Assembly: GCF_947492965.1 (NCBI RefSeq)
Contig: NZ_CANLOZ010000001.1
Span: forward strand, 558,001-622,000
DNA length: 64,000 nucleotides
Reading direction: 5' to 3'
DNA from: an uncultured Aquimarina sp.
GTDB taxonomy: Bacteria; Bacteroidota; Bacteroidia; Flavobacteriales; Flavobacteriaceae
The stretch's first letter is position 1, and every line of letters begins with the position of its first letter. This document shows, piece after piece, positions 44,302 through 52,939 of the stretch. Below the pieces are notes generated by a model. It saw nothing but the letters and a program-made list of their open reading frames with translations, ran no database searches and was not told the DNA's origin. The translations under genes were made by a program, and so were the position numbers.

Positions 44302-45843
44302 ATGAAAAACAATATAAAATATTTAGCAGTTCTGGCATTAGGATTAGTTGCTTGTGAGCCAGAGTTTGATAATCCGATTGATGAACCAGGAGTGTTTACT
44401 AGTGGTGAAGCAGATTTTTCTAATTATGTTGCATTAGGTAATTCATTAACTGCAGGATTTGCGGATAATGCATTATACATAACAGGGCAAGAGAATTCAT
44501 ATCCTAATATCTTAGCTGGACAGTTTGAACTAGCAGGAGGGGGAGAATTTACACAACCTCTTATGGCAGATAATACTGGAGGTGCATTGTTAGGTGGTAC
44601 TCAAATTTTAGGAAATAGATTGGTTTTGGCTGTAGACGCTGAAGGAAATCCTGGTCCAGTGCCATATACTGGAGGTATGCCTACTACAGAAATATCTAAT
44701 AACTTAGGAAGCTCTTTTAATAATATGGGAGTTCCTGGTGCAAAAAGTTATCATTTAGCTTTTCCTGGATATGGAAATGTTGCAAATGTTGCAGCGGAAA
44801 CAGCAAATCCTTATTTTGCTAGATTCGCTTCTGCGGCTGATGCTACCGTAATCGGAGATGCTGTTGCTCAGAGTCCAACTTTTTTCAGTTTATGGATAGG
44901 AAATAATGATATTCTTAGTTTTGCTACTTCTGGTGGAGTAGGGGTTGATCATAATGTTACTGGTAATGTAGATGCTTCTACCTACGGAAGTACAGATATT
45001 ACTAATAGCAATACCTTTGCTTTGGTGTATAGTAATTTATTAGCAGACTTAACAGCTAATGGTGCTAAAGGGGTAGTTCTTAATTTACCAAGTGTAACTT
45101 CATTGCCATTTTTTACCACAGTACCCACAAATGCAGTGCCTTTAGACGCACAAACTGCCGCATTTTTAAATTCGCAATTTGCGGCTTACAATACTCAAAT
45201 ACTTCCTGGATTAGCAGGACTTGGTTTAATTTCTGCTGAAGAGGCTGGAAGTAGACAAATCAATTTTGTGGCTGGTCAGAATTTTGTAACTATTGTAGAT
45301 GAATCATTAACGGATATCTCAGCAATAATACAAGGACCTCCTTTTAATTTAGATCCACAGACAGCTGGATTGTTAGGGCAATTAAGACAAGCTACTTCTT
45401 CGGATTTAATTCCGTTAACTTCTGCAGGTAATATCGGAGTAGATCTTGCCGGTGATGGAACATTGATTAGTGGTGTTTCTGTGCCATTAGGAGATGCTGA
45501 TGTATTAACTGTTGCGGAGCAAGCAGCAGTAGCGAATGCTCAGGATGCATATAATGCAACGATAAGAGCTTTAGCAGCTGCCAATGGTCTTGCGTTTGTG
45601 GATGTGAAGTCCCTTTTACAACAAGCAGCTGGGAGTGGTATACCATTTGATTCTGGTGTAGTAACATCGACATTTGTAACAGGTGGAGGATTTTCTTTAG
45701 ATGGAGTGCACCCTTCTCCAAGAGCGCATGCTATTGTAGCAAATGCAGTAATGGAAGCAATAGAAGATACTTATGGAGCGACCTTGCCTTCTGTAAATCC
45801 TGGAGATTTCGGAACAGTTACACTTAGTAATGATGTGAACTAA
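44302..45843 (+). CDS. SGNH/GDSL-type hydrolase lipoprotein
   Basis: The 513-residue protein is a lipoprotein (lipobox LVAC, C18). It has the SGNH blocks: block I reads ALGNSLTAGF with nucleophile S48, block III is WIGNND, and block V is DGVHPSPRAHA near the C-terminus. Block I has Asn where GDSL enzymes have Asp. The family splits esters; its place after FadL suggests release of fatty acids for uptake. A long Ala/Gly-rich insert lies between blocks. A strong terminator follows. Confidence 0.88.
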   Translation: MKNNIKYLAVLALGLVACEPEFDNPIDEPGVFTSGEADFSNYVALGNSLTAGFADNALYITGQENSYPNILAGQFELAGGGEFTQPLMADNTGGALLGGTQILGNRLVLAVDAEGNPGPVPYTGGMPTTEISNNLGSSFNNMGVPGAKSYHLAFPGYGNVANVAAETANPYFARFASAADATVIGDAVAQSPTFFSLWIGNNDILSFATSGGVGVDHNVTGNVDASTYGSTDITNSNTFALVYSNLLADLTANGAKGVVLNLPSVTSLPFFTTVPTNAVPLDAQTAAFLNSQFAAYNTQILPGLAGLGLISAEEAGSRQINFVAGQNFVTIVDESLTDISAIIQGPPFNLDPQTAGLLGQLRQATSSDLIPLTSAGNIGVDLAGDGTLISGVSVPLGDADVLTVAEQAAVANAQDAYNATIRALAAANGLAFVDVKSLLQQAAGSGIPFDSGVVTSTFVTGGGFSLDGVHPSPRAHAIVANAVMEAIEDTYGATLPSVNPGDFGTVTLSNDVN

Positions 45844-45866
45844 GGTTTTTCCAATATAAATATTAG

Positions 45867-45900
45867 AAACCTGCTATTTTAAATAATAGCAGGTTTTTTT
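45867..45900 (+). terminator. Terminator after SGNH hydrolase
   Basis: A 12-bp stem (AAACCTGCTATT with AATAGCAGGTTT) is followed by a T run, 24 nt after the stop codon. Confidence 0.9.
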
Positions 45901-45945
45901 ATTGTTTTGTTTTTGGTAACTTGAGGTCAATCTAATCTAATTATA

Positions 45946-46293
45946 ATGAAGTTTTTAATTAAAATGATACTTAGCGCCATTGCTGTATTGGTACTTGCTG
46001 AGATATTGCCAGGTGTAAAGGTAGATAGTTATGTAAGTGCACTCATTGTTGCAGTGCTTTTAGCAATTTTAAATGCTGTGCTAAAACCGATATTGGTAAT
46101 ACTTACATTGCCCGTTACCATAGTTACTTTAGGGTTGTTTTTATTAGTTATTAATGCAGCAATCATATTAATCGCAGACCATTTTGTGTCTGGTTTTGGA
46201 GTAAATGGTTGGTTGTGGGCGTTAATTTTTAGTGTTTTACTCTCTATATTTCAATCTATATTATATTCTATTTTGAAGAAAGATAAAAGTTAA
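45946..46293 (+). CDS. Phage holin family-type membrane protein
   Basis: The 115-residue protein has four tightly packed hydrophobic segments (about 4-18, 27-48, 52-78 and 85-108). It has the motif LPGVKVDSYVSALIVAVLLAILNAVLKP, which is typical of the YvlD-like small membrane protein family annotated as phage holin IV-like. No phage genes are nearby, so it is a chromosomal membrane protein of unknown role, not a lysis gene. It stands alone between two promoters. Confidence 0.83.
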   Translation: MKFLIKMILSAIAVLVLAEILPGVKVDSYVSALIVAVLLAILNAVLKPILVILTLPVTIVTLGLFLLVINAAIILIADHFVSGFGVNGWLWALIFSVLLSIFQSILYSILKKDKS

Positions 46294-46316
46294 CTGTTTT
46301 TCAAGGAGTTAAAACT

Positions 46317-46346
46317 TTGTTGGGTTGTAAAAAAGTATTACTTTTG
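46317..46346 (+). promoter_or_regulatory. Promoter of trigger factor gene
   Basis: TTG (46317-46319), 19 nt and TACTTTTG (46339-46346, continuing as CA) match the consensus and end 33 nt before the ATG. Confidence 0.72.
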
Positions 46347-46379
46347 CATCCCGATTTTTAGTACAAAAAAGTAGAGATA

Positions 46380-47702
46380 ATGAATATTTCAAAAGAGCAA
46401 TTAGATGATTTAAATGCTGTAGTAACAGTAGATATTGCAAAAGAAGATTATAGCGATAAAGTAGATAGTATTCTTAAAGATTATCGTAAAAACGCGAATA
46501 TACCTGGATTTAGAAAAGGTCACGTGCCAATGGGATTGGTAAAAAAGCAATATGGTAAAGCCGTTTTGGTAGATGAAGTAAATAAATTATTGCAAGAGGC
46601 TCTGAATAAATATTTGACTGAAGAAAAGTTAGATGTTCTTGGAAATCCACTTCCAAAGGAACAAGATAATTTTGATTGGGATGCAGATAATTATTCTTTT
46701 GAATTTGAATTAGGTCTTGCTCCAAAGTTTGATGTAAAACTTAATGGTAAAAAGGCGATTACTCATTACAAGATTGTAGCAAGTGATGAAATGATTGATA
46801 ACCAAATCAAGACTATTCAGAAGCAGTATGGTAAGTTAGTTGCTAAAGAAACTGCTGAAAAAGATGATTTGATCAATGGAACTTTTGTGAATGAGGAAAA
46901 AGAGATAGATAATCAAACTACAATCTCTTTAGATAAGATAAAAGGTAAAAGAAATTTAGATAAATTTATAGGTGCTAAAGTAGGAGATGTACTTACTTTA
47001 AAAACTAAAGGATTGTTTTCTGAAGATCGTGATTTACAAAGTGCTTTAAAAATTAGCGAGGAAGAAGCTAATGGTTTGGAAATAGAGGTGACTTTTACAA
47101 TTTCTGAAATAAACACTCAAGAATTAGCTGATTTAGATCAGGAGTTGTTTGATAAGTTATACGGAAAAGATGCTGTAAAAACAGTTACCGAGCTTAAGGA
47201 AAGAATAAAACAAGATGCTGACCGTCAATTTGTGCAGCAATCTGATCAGCAATTGCTTAATGACGTTACCGAGAGTGTTTTAGAAAACACTAAGTTCGAC
47301 TTACCAGCTGAGTTTTTACAAAAATGGATTCAGGCTACTGGAGAGCAACCATTGACCGAAGATGAGGCAAAAGATGAATATGAGAAAAGTGAAAAAGGAT
47401 TGCGTTTTCAATTGATCGAAGGTAAAATTATTAATGATAATAACCTTCAGGTGACTTTTGAAGAGTTAAAAGAATTTGCTAAAGATTTGATCAAAGGACA
47501 AATGGCACAATTTGGACAAACATCTCCAGAAGATAAAGAGTTAGAGGACATTGCAGCAAGAATTTTATCTAATCAAGATGAAGTGAAAAGAATTTCTGAA
47601 CAGTTAATGAGTCAGAAATTACTTGGATACTACAAGGAGAATGTTAAATTGAAAGAAAAAGAAGTAAGTTTTGACGATTTTGTAAAAGAAGTTTACAAAT
47701 AA
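46380..47702 (+). CDS. tig: Trigger factor chaperone
   Basis: The 440-residue protein has the ribosome-binding N-domain with IPGFRKGHVPMGLVKKQYG, the signature loop region for the ribosome exit site. A PPIase-like middle domain follows (about 150-245), with a helical C-domain after it. It holds new chains at the exit tunnel. As in many bacteria it precedes clpP and clpX on the same strand, although a terminator at 47741 lies between. The PPIase domain looks divergent, which is common in Bacteroidota. Confidence 0.93.
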   Translation: MNISKEQLDDLNAVVTVDIAKEDYSDKVDSILKDYRKNANIPGFRKGHVPMGLVKKQYGKAVLVDEVNKLLQEALNKYLTEEKLDVLGNPLPKEQDNFDWDADNYSFEFELGLAPKFDVKLNGKKAITHYKIVASDEMIDNQIKTIQKQYGKLVAKETAEKDDLINGTFVNEEKEIDNQTTISLDKIKGKRNLDKFIGAKVGDVLTLKTKGLFSEDRDLQSALKISEEEANGLEIEVTFTISEINTQELADLDQELFDKLYGKDAVKTVTELKERIKQDADRQFVQQSDQQLLNDVTESVLENTKFDLPAEFLQKWIQATGEQPLTEDEAKDEYEKSEKGLRFQLIEGKIINDNNLQVTFEELKEFAKDLIKGQMAQFGQTSPEDKELEDIAARILSNQDEVKRISEQLMSQKLLGYYKENVKLKEKEVSFDDFVKEVYK

Positions 47703-47740
47703 TCAAGACAAACTAATAAGGAATTTATACTTATATTTAG

Positions 47741-47775
47741 GGCGTTAAACCAAGTTTTGGTTAACGCCTTTTTTT
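47741..47775 (+). terminator. Terminator between tig and clpP
   Basis: GGCGTTAA with TTAACGCC, extended by CCAA/TTGG, precedes a T run of seven. Confidence 0.85.
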
Positions 47776-47803
47776 ATAAAATAAAATTTCAGAAGAAGAA
47801 CAT

Positions 47804-48478
47804 ATGAATTACGGAAAAGAATTCGAAAAATACGCTACTCAGCATCATGGTATCAGTAGTAATTACTATGATAAAATCATTAGTAGTATGTATCCTGTAG
47901 GGATGACACCGAATATCATTGAAGAGCGTCAGATGAATGTTGCAATTTTCGATGTATTCTCTCGTCTAATGATGGATCGCATCATCTTTTTGGGAACAGG
48001 TATCAATGATCAAGTAGCTAATATTATACAAGCACAGCTTTTATTTTTGGAGAGTGTTGATTCTTCAAAAGATATTCAGATTTATATTAATTCACCAGGA
48101 GGGAGTGTATATGCTGGTTTAGGTATCTATGATACTATGCAGTTTATTAAGCCAGATGTGGCTACTATATGTACAGGAATGGCTGCGTCTATGGGAGCGG
48201 TTTTATTATGTGCTGGAGAAAAAGGTAAGCGTTCTGGATTACCACATAGTAGAGTGATGATTCATCAGCCTCTTGGAGGAGCCCAAGGACAAGCTAGTGA
48301 TATTGAAATTACAGCTAGAGAAATTCTTATATTAAAAGAGGAGTTGTATAAGATTATTGCAAAACACTCTGGGCAATCATATGATAAGGTATATGAAGAT
48401 AGTGATAGAGATTATTGGATGAAAGCAGATAAGGCTCTTGAGTATGGAATGATTGATGAAATTTTGACAAGAGAATAG
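47804..48478 (+). CDS. clpP: ATP-dependent Clp protease proteolytic subunit
   Basis: The 224-residue protein has the catalytic S129 ([10 protein letters not shown]) and H154 ([11 protein letters not shown]), the handle region and the [21 protein letters not shown] block. ClpP forms the double-ring peptidase that degrades proteins unfolded by ClpX. The N-terminus is about 25 residues longer than in E. coli mature ClpP and may be removed as a propeptide. It is followed by clpX after 95 nt. Confidence 0.96.
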   Translation: MNYGKEFEKYATQHHGISSNYYDKIISSMYPVGMTPNIIEERQMNVAIFDVFSRLMMDRIIFLGTGINDQVANIIQAQLLFLESVDSSKDIQIYINSPGGSVYAGLGIYDTMQFIKPDVATICTGMAASMGAVLLCAGEKGKRSGLPHSRVMIHQPLGGAQGQASDIEITAREILILKEELYKIIAKHSGQSYDKVYEDSDRDYWMKADKALEYGMIDEILTRE

Positions 48479-48507
48479 ATTATAATTTAATAATAATAAG
48501 CAAATTG

Positions 48508-48515
48508 TAAATTTG
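48508..48515 (+). promoter_or_regulatory. -7 box of clpX promoter
   Basis: TAAATTTG, followed by CA, lies 58 nt upstream of the clpX ATG. No TTG with good spacing was found, so clpX may also be read from clpP. Confidence 0.45.
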
Positions 48516-48573
48516 CACCCCTAGTATTGTCTGTTGTTAGATTGTAACGGACAAATTTTTGAAATAGATAATT

Positions 48574-49806
48574 ATGCCGAAAGAAGAATTAGAATGCTCG
48601 TTTTGTGGAAGAAAGAAGCCGGAGACTAATTTGCTTATAGCAGGTCTGGATGCTCATATTTGTGATCGTTGTATAGTTCAGGCTCATGGAATTGTGGTTG
48701 AAGAAGCAAGAGATGAAGAGACAGGAGAGTTAAGCTCCGAATTGATGCTTCGTAAGCCTATGGCGATTAAGAAGTTTCTTGATGAGTATGTAATAGGTCA
48801 GGAGTTTACTAAAAAAGTAATGTCTGTTGCTGTATATAATCATTACAAAAGATTACTGCAACCTAGTACCGATGATGATATTGAAATACAGAAGAGTAAT
48901 ATCATTATGGTTGGTCAAACCGGAACTGGAAAAACACTAATAGCTAAAACGATTGCTAAGATGCTTAATGTGCCTTTGGCTATTGTGGATGCAACAGTTC
49001 TTACTGAAGCGGGATATGTAGGGGAAGATGTAGAGAGTATTTTAACACGCTTGTTACAGGCGGCAGATTACAATTTAGAAAAGGCGCAACGAGGTATTGT
49101 GTTTATTGATGAAATCGATAAGATCGCCAGAAAGAGTGATAATCCAAGTATTACACGTGATGTTTCTGGAGAGGGAGTGCAGCAAGCTTTACTTAAGTTA
49201 TTGGAAGGAACTATAGTAAATGTTCCACCAAAAGGTGGGCGTAAGCACCCAGATCAAAAATTCATCGAGGTAAATACTGAGAATATTCTTTTTATCGCTG
49301 GAGGGGCTTTTGATGGTATCGAAAGTTCAATACAGAAAAGATTGAATATGCAGGCAATGGGCTTTAGTGCTTCTAAAACAGAGGATACTATAGAAAAAGA
49401 TAATTTGTTGCAGTATATTATACCAAAGGATCTAAAGGATTTTGGTTTAATTCCGGAAATAATAGGTCGTCTTCCTGTATTATCGCATATGAATCCACTG
49501 GATAATCATACCTTAAGAGCTATTTTAACAGAGCCTAAAAATGCTATTATCAAGCAATATAAAAAGTTGTTTGAAATGGATAATATCGAGTTTACGATAA
49601 CACCAGGAGCATTAGACTATATAGTAGAAAGAGCGGTAGAGTATAAACTAGGAGCTAGAGGATTAAGATCTTTATGTGAAGCAATTTTAACAGATGCTAT
49701 GTACGAATTGCCAGAAAGTGAAGAAAAAGAATTAAGAGTTACTAAGGACTATGCCGAGAAGAAATTGAATAAGTCTACAATAAATAAACTAAAAGCAGTT
49801 TCTTAA
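48574..49806 (+). CDS. clpX: ATP-dependent Clp protease ATP-binding subunit ClpX
   Basis: The 410-residue AAA+ unfoldase has the N-terminal zinc-binding cysteines C8, C11, C30 and C33, Walker A GQTGTGKT (114-121), Walker B FIDEIDKI, the pore loop GYVGEDVE and the IGRLPV sensor region. It selects and unfolds substrates for ClpP. All parts are intact and the length is normal. A strong terminator follows, closing the group. Confidence 0.97.
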   Translation: MPKEELECSFCGRKKPETNLLIAGLDAHICDRCIVQAHGIVVEEARDEETGELSSELMLRKPMAIKKFLDEYVIGQEFTKKVMSVAVYNHYKRLLQPSTDDDIEIQKSNIIMVGQTGTGKTLIAKTIAKMLNVPLAIVDATVLTEAGYVGEDVESILTRLLQAADYNLEKAQRGIVFIDEIDKIARKSDNPSITRDVSGEGVQQALLKLLEGTIVNVPPKGGRKHPDQKFIEVNTENILFIAGGAFDGIESSIQKRLNMQAMGFSASKTEDTIEKDNLLQYIIPKDLKDFGLIPEIIGRLPVLSHMNPLDNHTLRAILTEPKNAIIKQYKKLFEMDNIEFTITPGALDYIVERAVEYKLGARGLRSLCEAILTDAMYELPESEEKELRVTKDYAEKKLNKSTINKLKAVS

Positions 49807-49830
49807 AAGGAACGAAATATAAATAATGTA

Positions 49831-49865
49831 AAAAGCTCATTAGTACTATACTAATGAGCTTTTTA
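49831..49865. terminator. Terminator after clpX
   Basis: A 15-bp stem (AAAAGCTCATTAGTA with its complement) has a 3-nt loop and a T run. It also faces the convergent small gene at 49911. Confidence 0.92.
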
Positions 49866-49910
49866 TTTTTAGAGCTAATGCTAAAAAAGTAGTGATTTGT
49901 AAAAATAGTT

Positions 49911-50252
49911 TTACTCTTCCTTTTCAGAGTATAAAACTTCATCTCTTTTCTTAGAAATTATTTCTTCGGTGTTTTTGATTACCAAATCTGAACTATTTTT
50001 AAGATCTATATTAAATCCATTTTTAGATATTAAAACTTCATAAAAAGCAGTTTTAGAAGTTTCACCATAACAAACTTTCTTGTTGTCGGTAAGGATATCA
50101 TTTGCAGAAATATCTAATGTTTTAAGTTTAGTTGTAGAAACTTCTAATGTTGAATTGTTGTTGGTGGTAGTGTTAATAGTTTTGCTCTTTTCCTGTGCGG
50201 AAATTGAAAGAAAACAAGAGAAAAAAACAATGCTTAGTATAAACTTTTTCAT
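49911..50252 (-). CDS. Small secreted protein of unknown function
   Basis: ATG 50252 is chosen because it begins a signal peptide (MKKFILSIVFFSCFLSISAQ); an ATG 12 nt upstream is also possible. The 113-residue protein continues with a Ser/Thr/Asn-rich stretch (about 24-42), then strands (KVCYGETSKTAFYEVLISKNG) and a charged end (SKKRDEVLYSEKEE). I do not recognise a family. It stands alone, facing clpX. Confidence 0.65.
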   Translation of the reverse strand: MKKFILSIVFFSCFLSISAQEKSKTINTTTNNNSTLEVSTTKLKTLDISANDILTDNKKVCYGETSKTAFYEVLISKNGFNIDLKNSSDLVIKNTEEIISKKRDEVLYSEKEE

Positions 50253-50484
50253 ATTTTGGGACATTTAGAAGTTGTAACTATCTGGTAACAAATTTAATAT
50301 GAAAATTTCCTCAGGAAAAGAGAATTTTAAAGTTTTAGATAAATCGTTTTTTTTAATCGATGAAGTACTCATTTTCGACGAAAAAACAAATATTATTACG
50401 TAAGTATTTTACGTTAAAACCGTATTTTTTAAAATCATTTTTTAATAAAATTGGTAGAAAAAATCTAAATAATACCTAAAACAA

Positions 50485-52017
50485 TTATAGGGTAAACGAG
50501 TTAATTTTATTTAAGACCAGTAACTCATCCATATACTTTCTGGAGTTAGAAAGACGAGGTATTTTGTGTTGTCCTCCTAATTTGTCATTCTTTTTTAGCC
50601 AGTCATAGAATAGATGAGGTCTTGCTTTATTGATTTTTAAAATATTTAATGTAGTGTTGTTATATCGCTTAGCTTCGTAATCACTATTTATATTCTGGAG
50701 ATTTTGATCCAATAAGTTTGTAAATAGTTCTAGGTCATCTGGTAATTTGTTGAATTCTATCATCCATTCATGAGCTCCTTTTTCTCTTCCTTCCATAAAT
50801 ATAGGAGCAACCGTGTAGTCTACTATTTCGCTATTAGTTTCTTTTGTAGTTTTTCTTAATGCTTCTTCTGCATTTTCGATAATCAGTTCTTCCCCAAACA
50901 CATTGATATGGTGTTTGGTTCTTCCAGAAACCTTTATTCTGTAGGGGTTGGTAGATGTAAATCTAACCGTATCACCAATTTTGTATCTCCACAGACCAGC
51001 ATTGGTAGTGATAATAACAGCATAATTTACTCCTATTTCTACTTCGCTTAATGGAATAACTTTTTCATCATTTGTTCCATAAGTGTTCATAGGAATGAAT
51101 TCATAAAAAATCCCGTAGTCTAGCATCAATAATAACTCAGAAGATTCGTTTCGATCTTGAATGGCGAAAAAACCTTCAGAAGCATTGTAAATCTCATAAT
51201 ATCTAAAGGAGTCACCAGGAAATATTTTTTGATATTGATCTCTATAGGGTTCAAAGCTGACACCACCATGAAAATATACTTCTATATTATTCCAAATCTG
51301 GTAGATATGATCATTTCCTGTAGTTTCTAAAACCTGATTTAATAGCACTAGCATCCATGAAGGCACACCAGCAAGACTAGTTACATTTTCTTGTATAGTT
51401 TCGTTAACAATAGCAATCATTTTGGTTTCCCAATCACTCATTAAAGAAACTTCATTACTAGGTGTAGAACTATATTCCGCCCAAAATGGCATATTGTCAA
51501 TTATAATTGCGGATAAATCACCAAATGAAGTGCCATTTTCTTTATATAATTCTTTGCTTCCGCCTAAACGAAGACTTTTTCCTGTGAATAATTTTGAGTT
51601 TTCGTTATTGTTAAGATACATGCAAAGTAGATCCTTTCCAGCTGCATAATGACAATCTTCTAAAGATTCTTGGCTTACAGGGATAAACTTGCTTTTCGCA
51701 TTTGTAGTTCCGCTGGATTTTGCAAACCACTTTATGGGAGTAGGCCAGAATATATTGTGTTGCCCCAATCGGCTTCGCTCGATCATTTCTTCATAATCTT
51801 CATAAGATCTTATAGGAATTCGCTCTTTGAAAGTTTCGTAATTATGTATAGAAGAAAAATCGTACTGTTTACCAAACTCAGTATTTCTAGCGGTTTCTAA
51901 TAAAACATGAAGTAGTTCTAGTTGTACCTCGTTTGGGTATTTCAGAAAAAGCTCCATCTGGTGAAAACGCTTTTTAAGAAACCAGCTAGCGATAGAATTG
52001 ACTATAGGGATTGGCAT
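50485..52017 (-). CDS. GH3 family protein
   Basis: The 510-residue protein matches the GH3 fold of the adenylate-forming superfamily. The visible blocks are KSSGTTNAKSKFIPVS near residue 98 (nucleotide-binding loop), YNASEGFFAIQD, an acidic block near LLMLDYGIFYEFIP, GLWRYKIGDTVRF, and SGRTKHHINVFGEELIIENAEEAL. Plant GH3 enzymes join amino acids to auxin and jasmonate; the role of the bacterial members is unknown. A conjugating ligase is likely by family. No partner gene for its substrate is adjacent. Confidence 0.88.
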   Translation of the reverse strand: MPIPIVNSIASWFLKKRFHQMELFLKYPNEVQLELLHVLLETARNTEFGKQYDFSSIHNYETFKERIPIRSYEDYEEMIERSRLGQHNIFWPTPIKWFAKSSGTTNAKSKFIPVSQESLEDCHYAAGKDLLCMYLNNNENSKLFTGKSLRLGGSKELYKENGTSFGDLSAIIIDNMPFWAEYSSTPSNEVSLMSDWETKMIAIVNETIQENVTSLAGVPSWMLVLLNQVLETTGNDHIYQIWNNIEVYFHGGVSFEPYRDQYQKIFPGDSFRYYEIYNASEGFFAIQDRNESSELLLMLDYGIFYEFIPMNTYGTNDEKVIPLSEVEIGVNYAVIITTNAGLWRYKIGDTVRFTSTNPYRIKVSGRTKHHINVFGEELIIENAEEALRKTTKETNSEIVDYTVAPIFMEGREKGAHEWMIEFNKLPDDLELFTNLLDQNLQNINSDYEAKRYNNTTLNILKINKARPHLFYDWLKKNDKLGGQHKIPRLSNSRKYMDELLVLNKINSFTL

Positions 52018-52141
52018 TTTTTGACGTATCTTTGAGCTTTAATTATTATAAAAATGATTGTGTAATTATTTTCGTAGGAAACTAAAATAATAAAAATAAT
52101 TACATTTTTTTTACTGATTTAACTTTATAACTAAACTTTTC

Positions 52142-52939
52142 ATGCAATATCAAGGAGTTTTGACAAAGATGCAAACCGAGATTGGCGATCCAATACAGTA
52201 TTATTTAGTGTTTGATTCTGATTTTATTCATGTGAATCAGTTGTTAGGTAAAACATTAAAAATAAGTTTTGTTGGATATCAGTGTTTAGCATGTGGTAAA
52301 AACAAAAAAATATACAGACAAGGATATTGTTATGATGATTTTTACAATCAGCCACAGGTAGGTGATTGGGTAATGCGTCCAGAATTGAGCAAAGCGCACC
52401 TGGGAGTAGAGGATAGAGATCTCGAATTTGAAAAGAAAGTTCAGTTGCAGCCGCATATTGTGTATTTGGCTAATTCTAGTAATGTAAAAGTAGGAGTTAC
52501 CAGAAAATCGCAAGTACCAACCAGATGGATTGATCAAGGTGCACATGAAGCTATAGAAATTGTAGAAGTGCCAAATAGGTATCTAGCAGGTATTACAGAG
52601 GTTGCGCTAAAAGAGCATGTAGCTGATAAAACCAATTGGAGAAAAATGCTCAAAAATGAGATTGAAGATGAGAATTTGGTAACCTATAGAGATCAATTAA
52701 AAGCATATATTCCTGATGAGGTAAAAGATTATTTTATTGAAAATAATACGGAAACTGAACTAAGCTTTCCTGTATTAGAATATCCAACGAAATTAAAGAG
52801 CTTAAATCTAGAAAAAACACCAGAATACACTGGTGTTCTTAAAGGTATCAAAGGTCAGTATTTAATCTTTGAAGATAGTACGGTTTTTAATGTTAGAAAC
52901 AATGAAGGTTATGTGGTTCAATTAACAATGCTTAATTAG
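52142..52939 (+). CDS. DUF2797 family protein
   Basis: The 265-residue protein has a cysteine motif QCLACGKNKKIYRQGYCYDDF (about 43-63), which looks like a small treble-clef zinc site. A conserved central block follows (VYLANSSNVKVGVTRKSQVPTRWIDQGA), characteristic of DUF2797. This block resembles a GIY-YIG-like fold, but no enzymatic role is established. Its 3' end overlaps the convergent PLP decarboxylase gene by 8 nt and also carries that gene's terminator. Confidence 0.86.
   Translation: MQYQGVLTKMQTEIGDPIQYYLVFDSDFIHVNQLLGKTLKISFVGYQCLACGKNKKIYRQGYCYDDFYNQPQVGDWVMRPELSKAHLGVEDRDLEFEKKVQLQPHIVYLANSSNVKVGVTRKSQVPTRWIDQGAHEAIEIVEVPNRYLAGITEVALKEHVADKTNWRKMLKNEIEDENLVTYRDQLKAYIPDEVKDYFIENNTETELSFPVLEYPTKLKSLNLEKTPEYTGVLKGIKGQYLIFEDSTVFNVRNNEGYVVQLTMLN
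52812..52837 (-). terminator. Terminator of PLP decarboxylase, inside DUF2797 gene
   Basis: AACACCAG and CTGGTGTT form a perfect 8-bp stem with a 6-nt loop. On the minus strand a run of six T follows. It lies about 95 nt past the decarboxylase stop codon, within the opposite gene's coding sequence. Confidence 0.7.

Noticed and set aside
45946..46293. Prophage remnant suggested by the holin-family label
   Set aside because: No other phage gene, integrase or attachment site is near; the family is common in chromosomes.
52027..52034. TATCTTTG upstream of DUF2797 as its promoter
   Set aside because: The box matches, but the nearest TTG is 13 or 26 nt away and the leader would be 107 nt; evidence is too weak.
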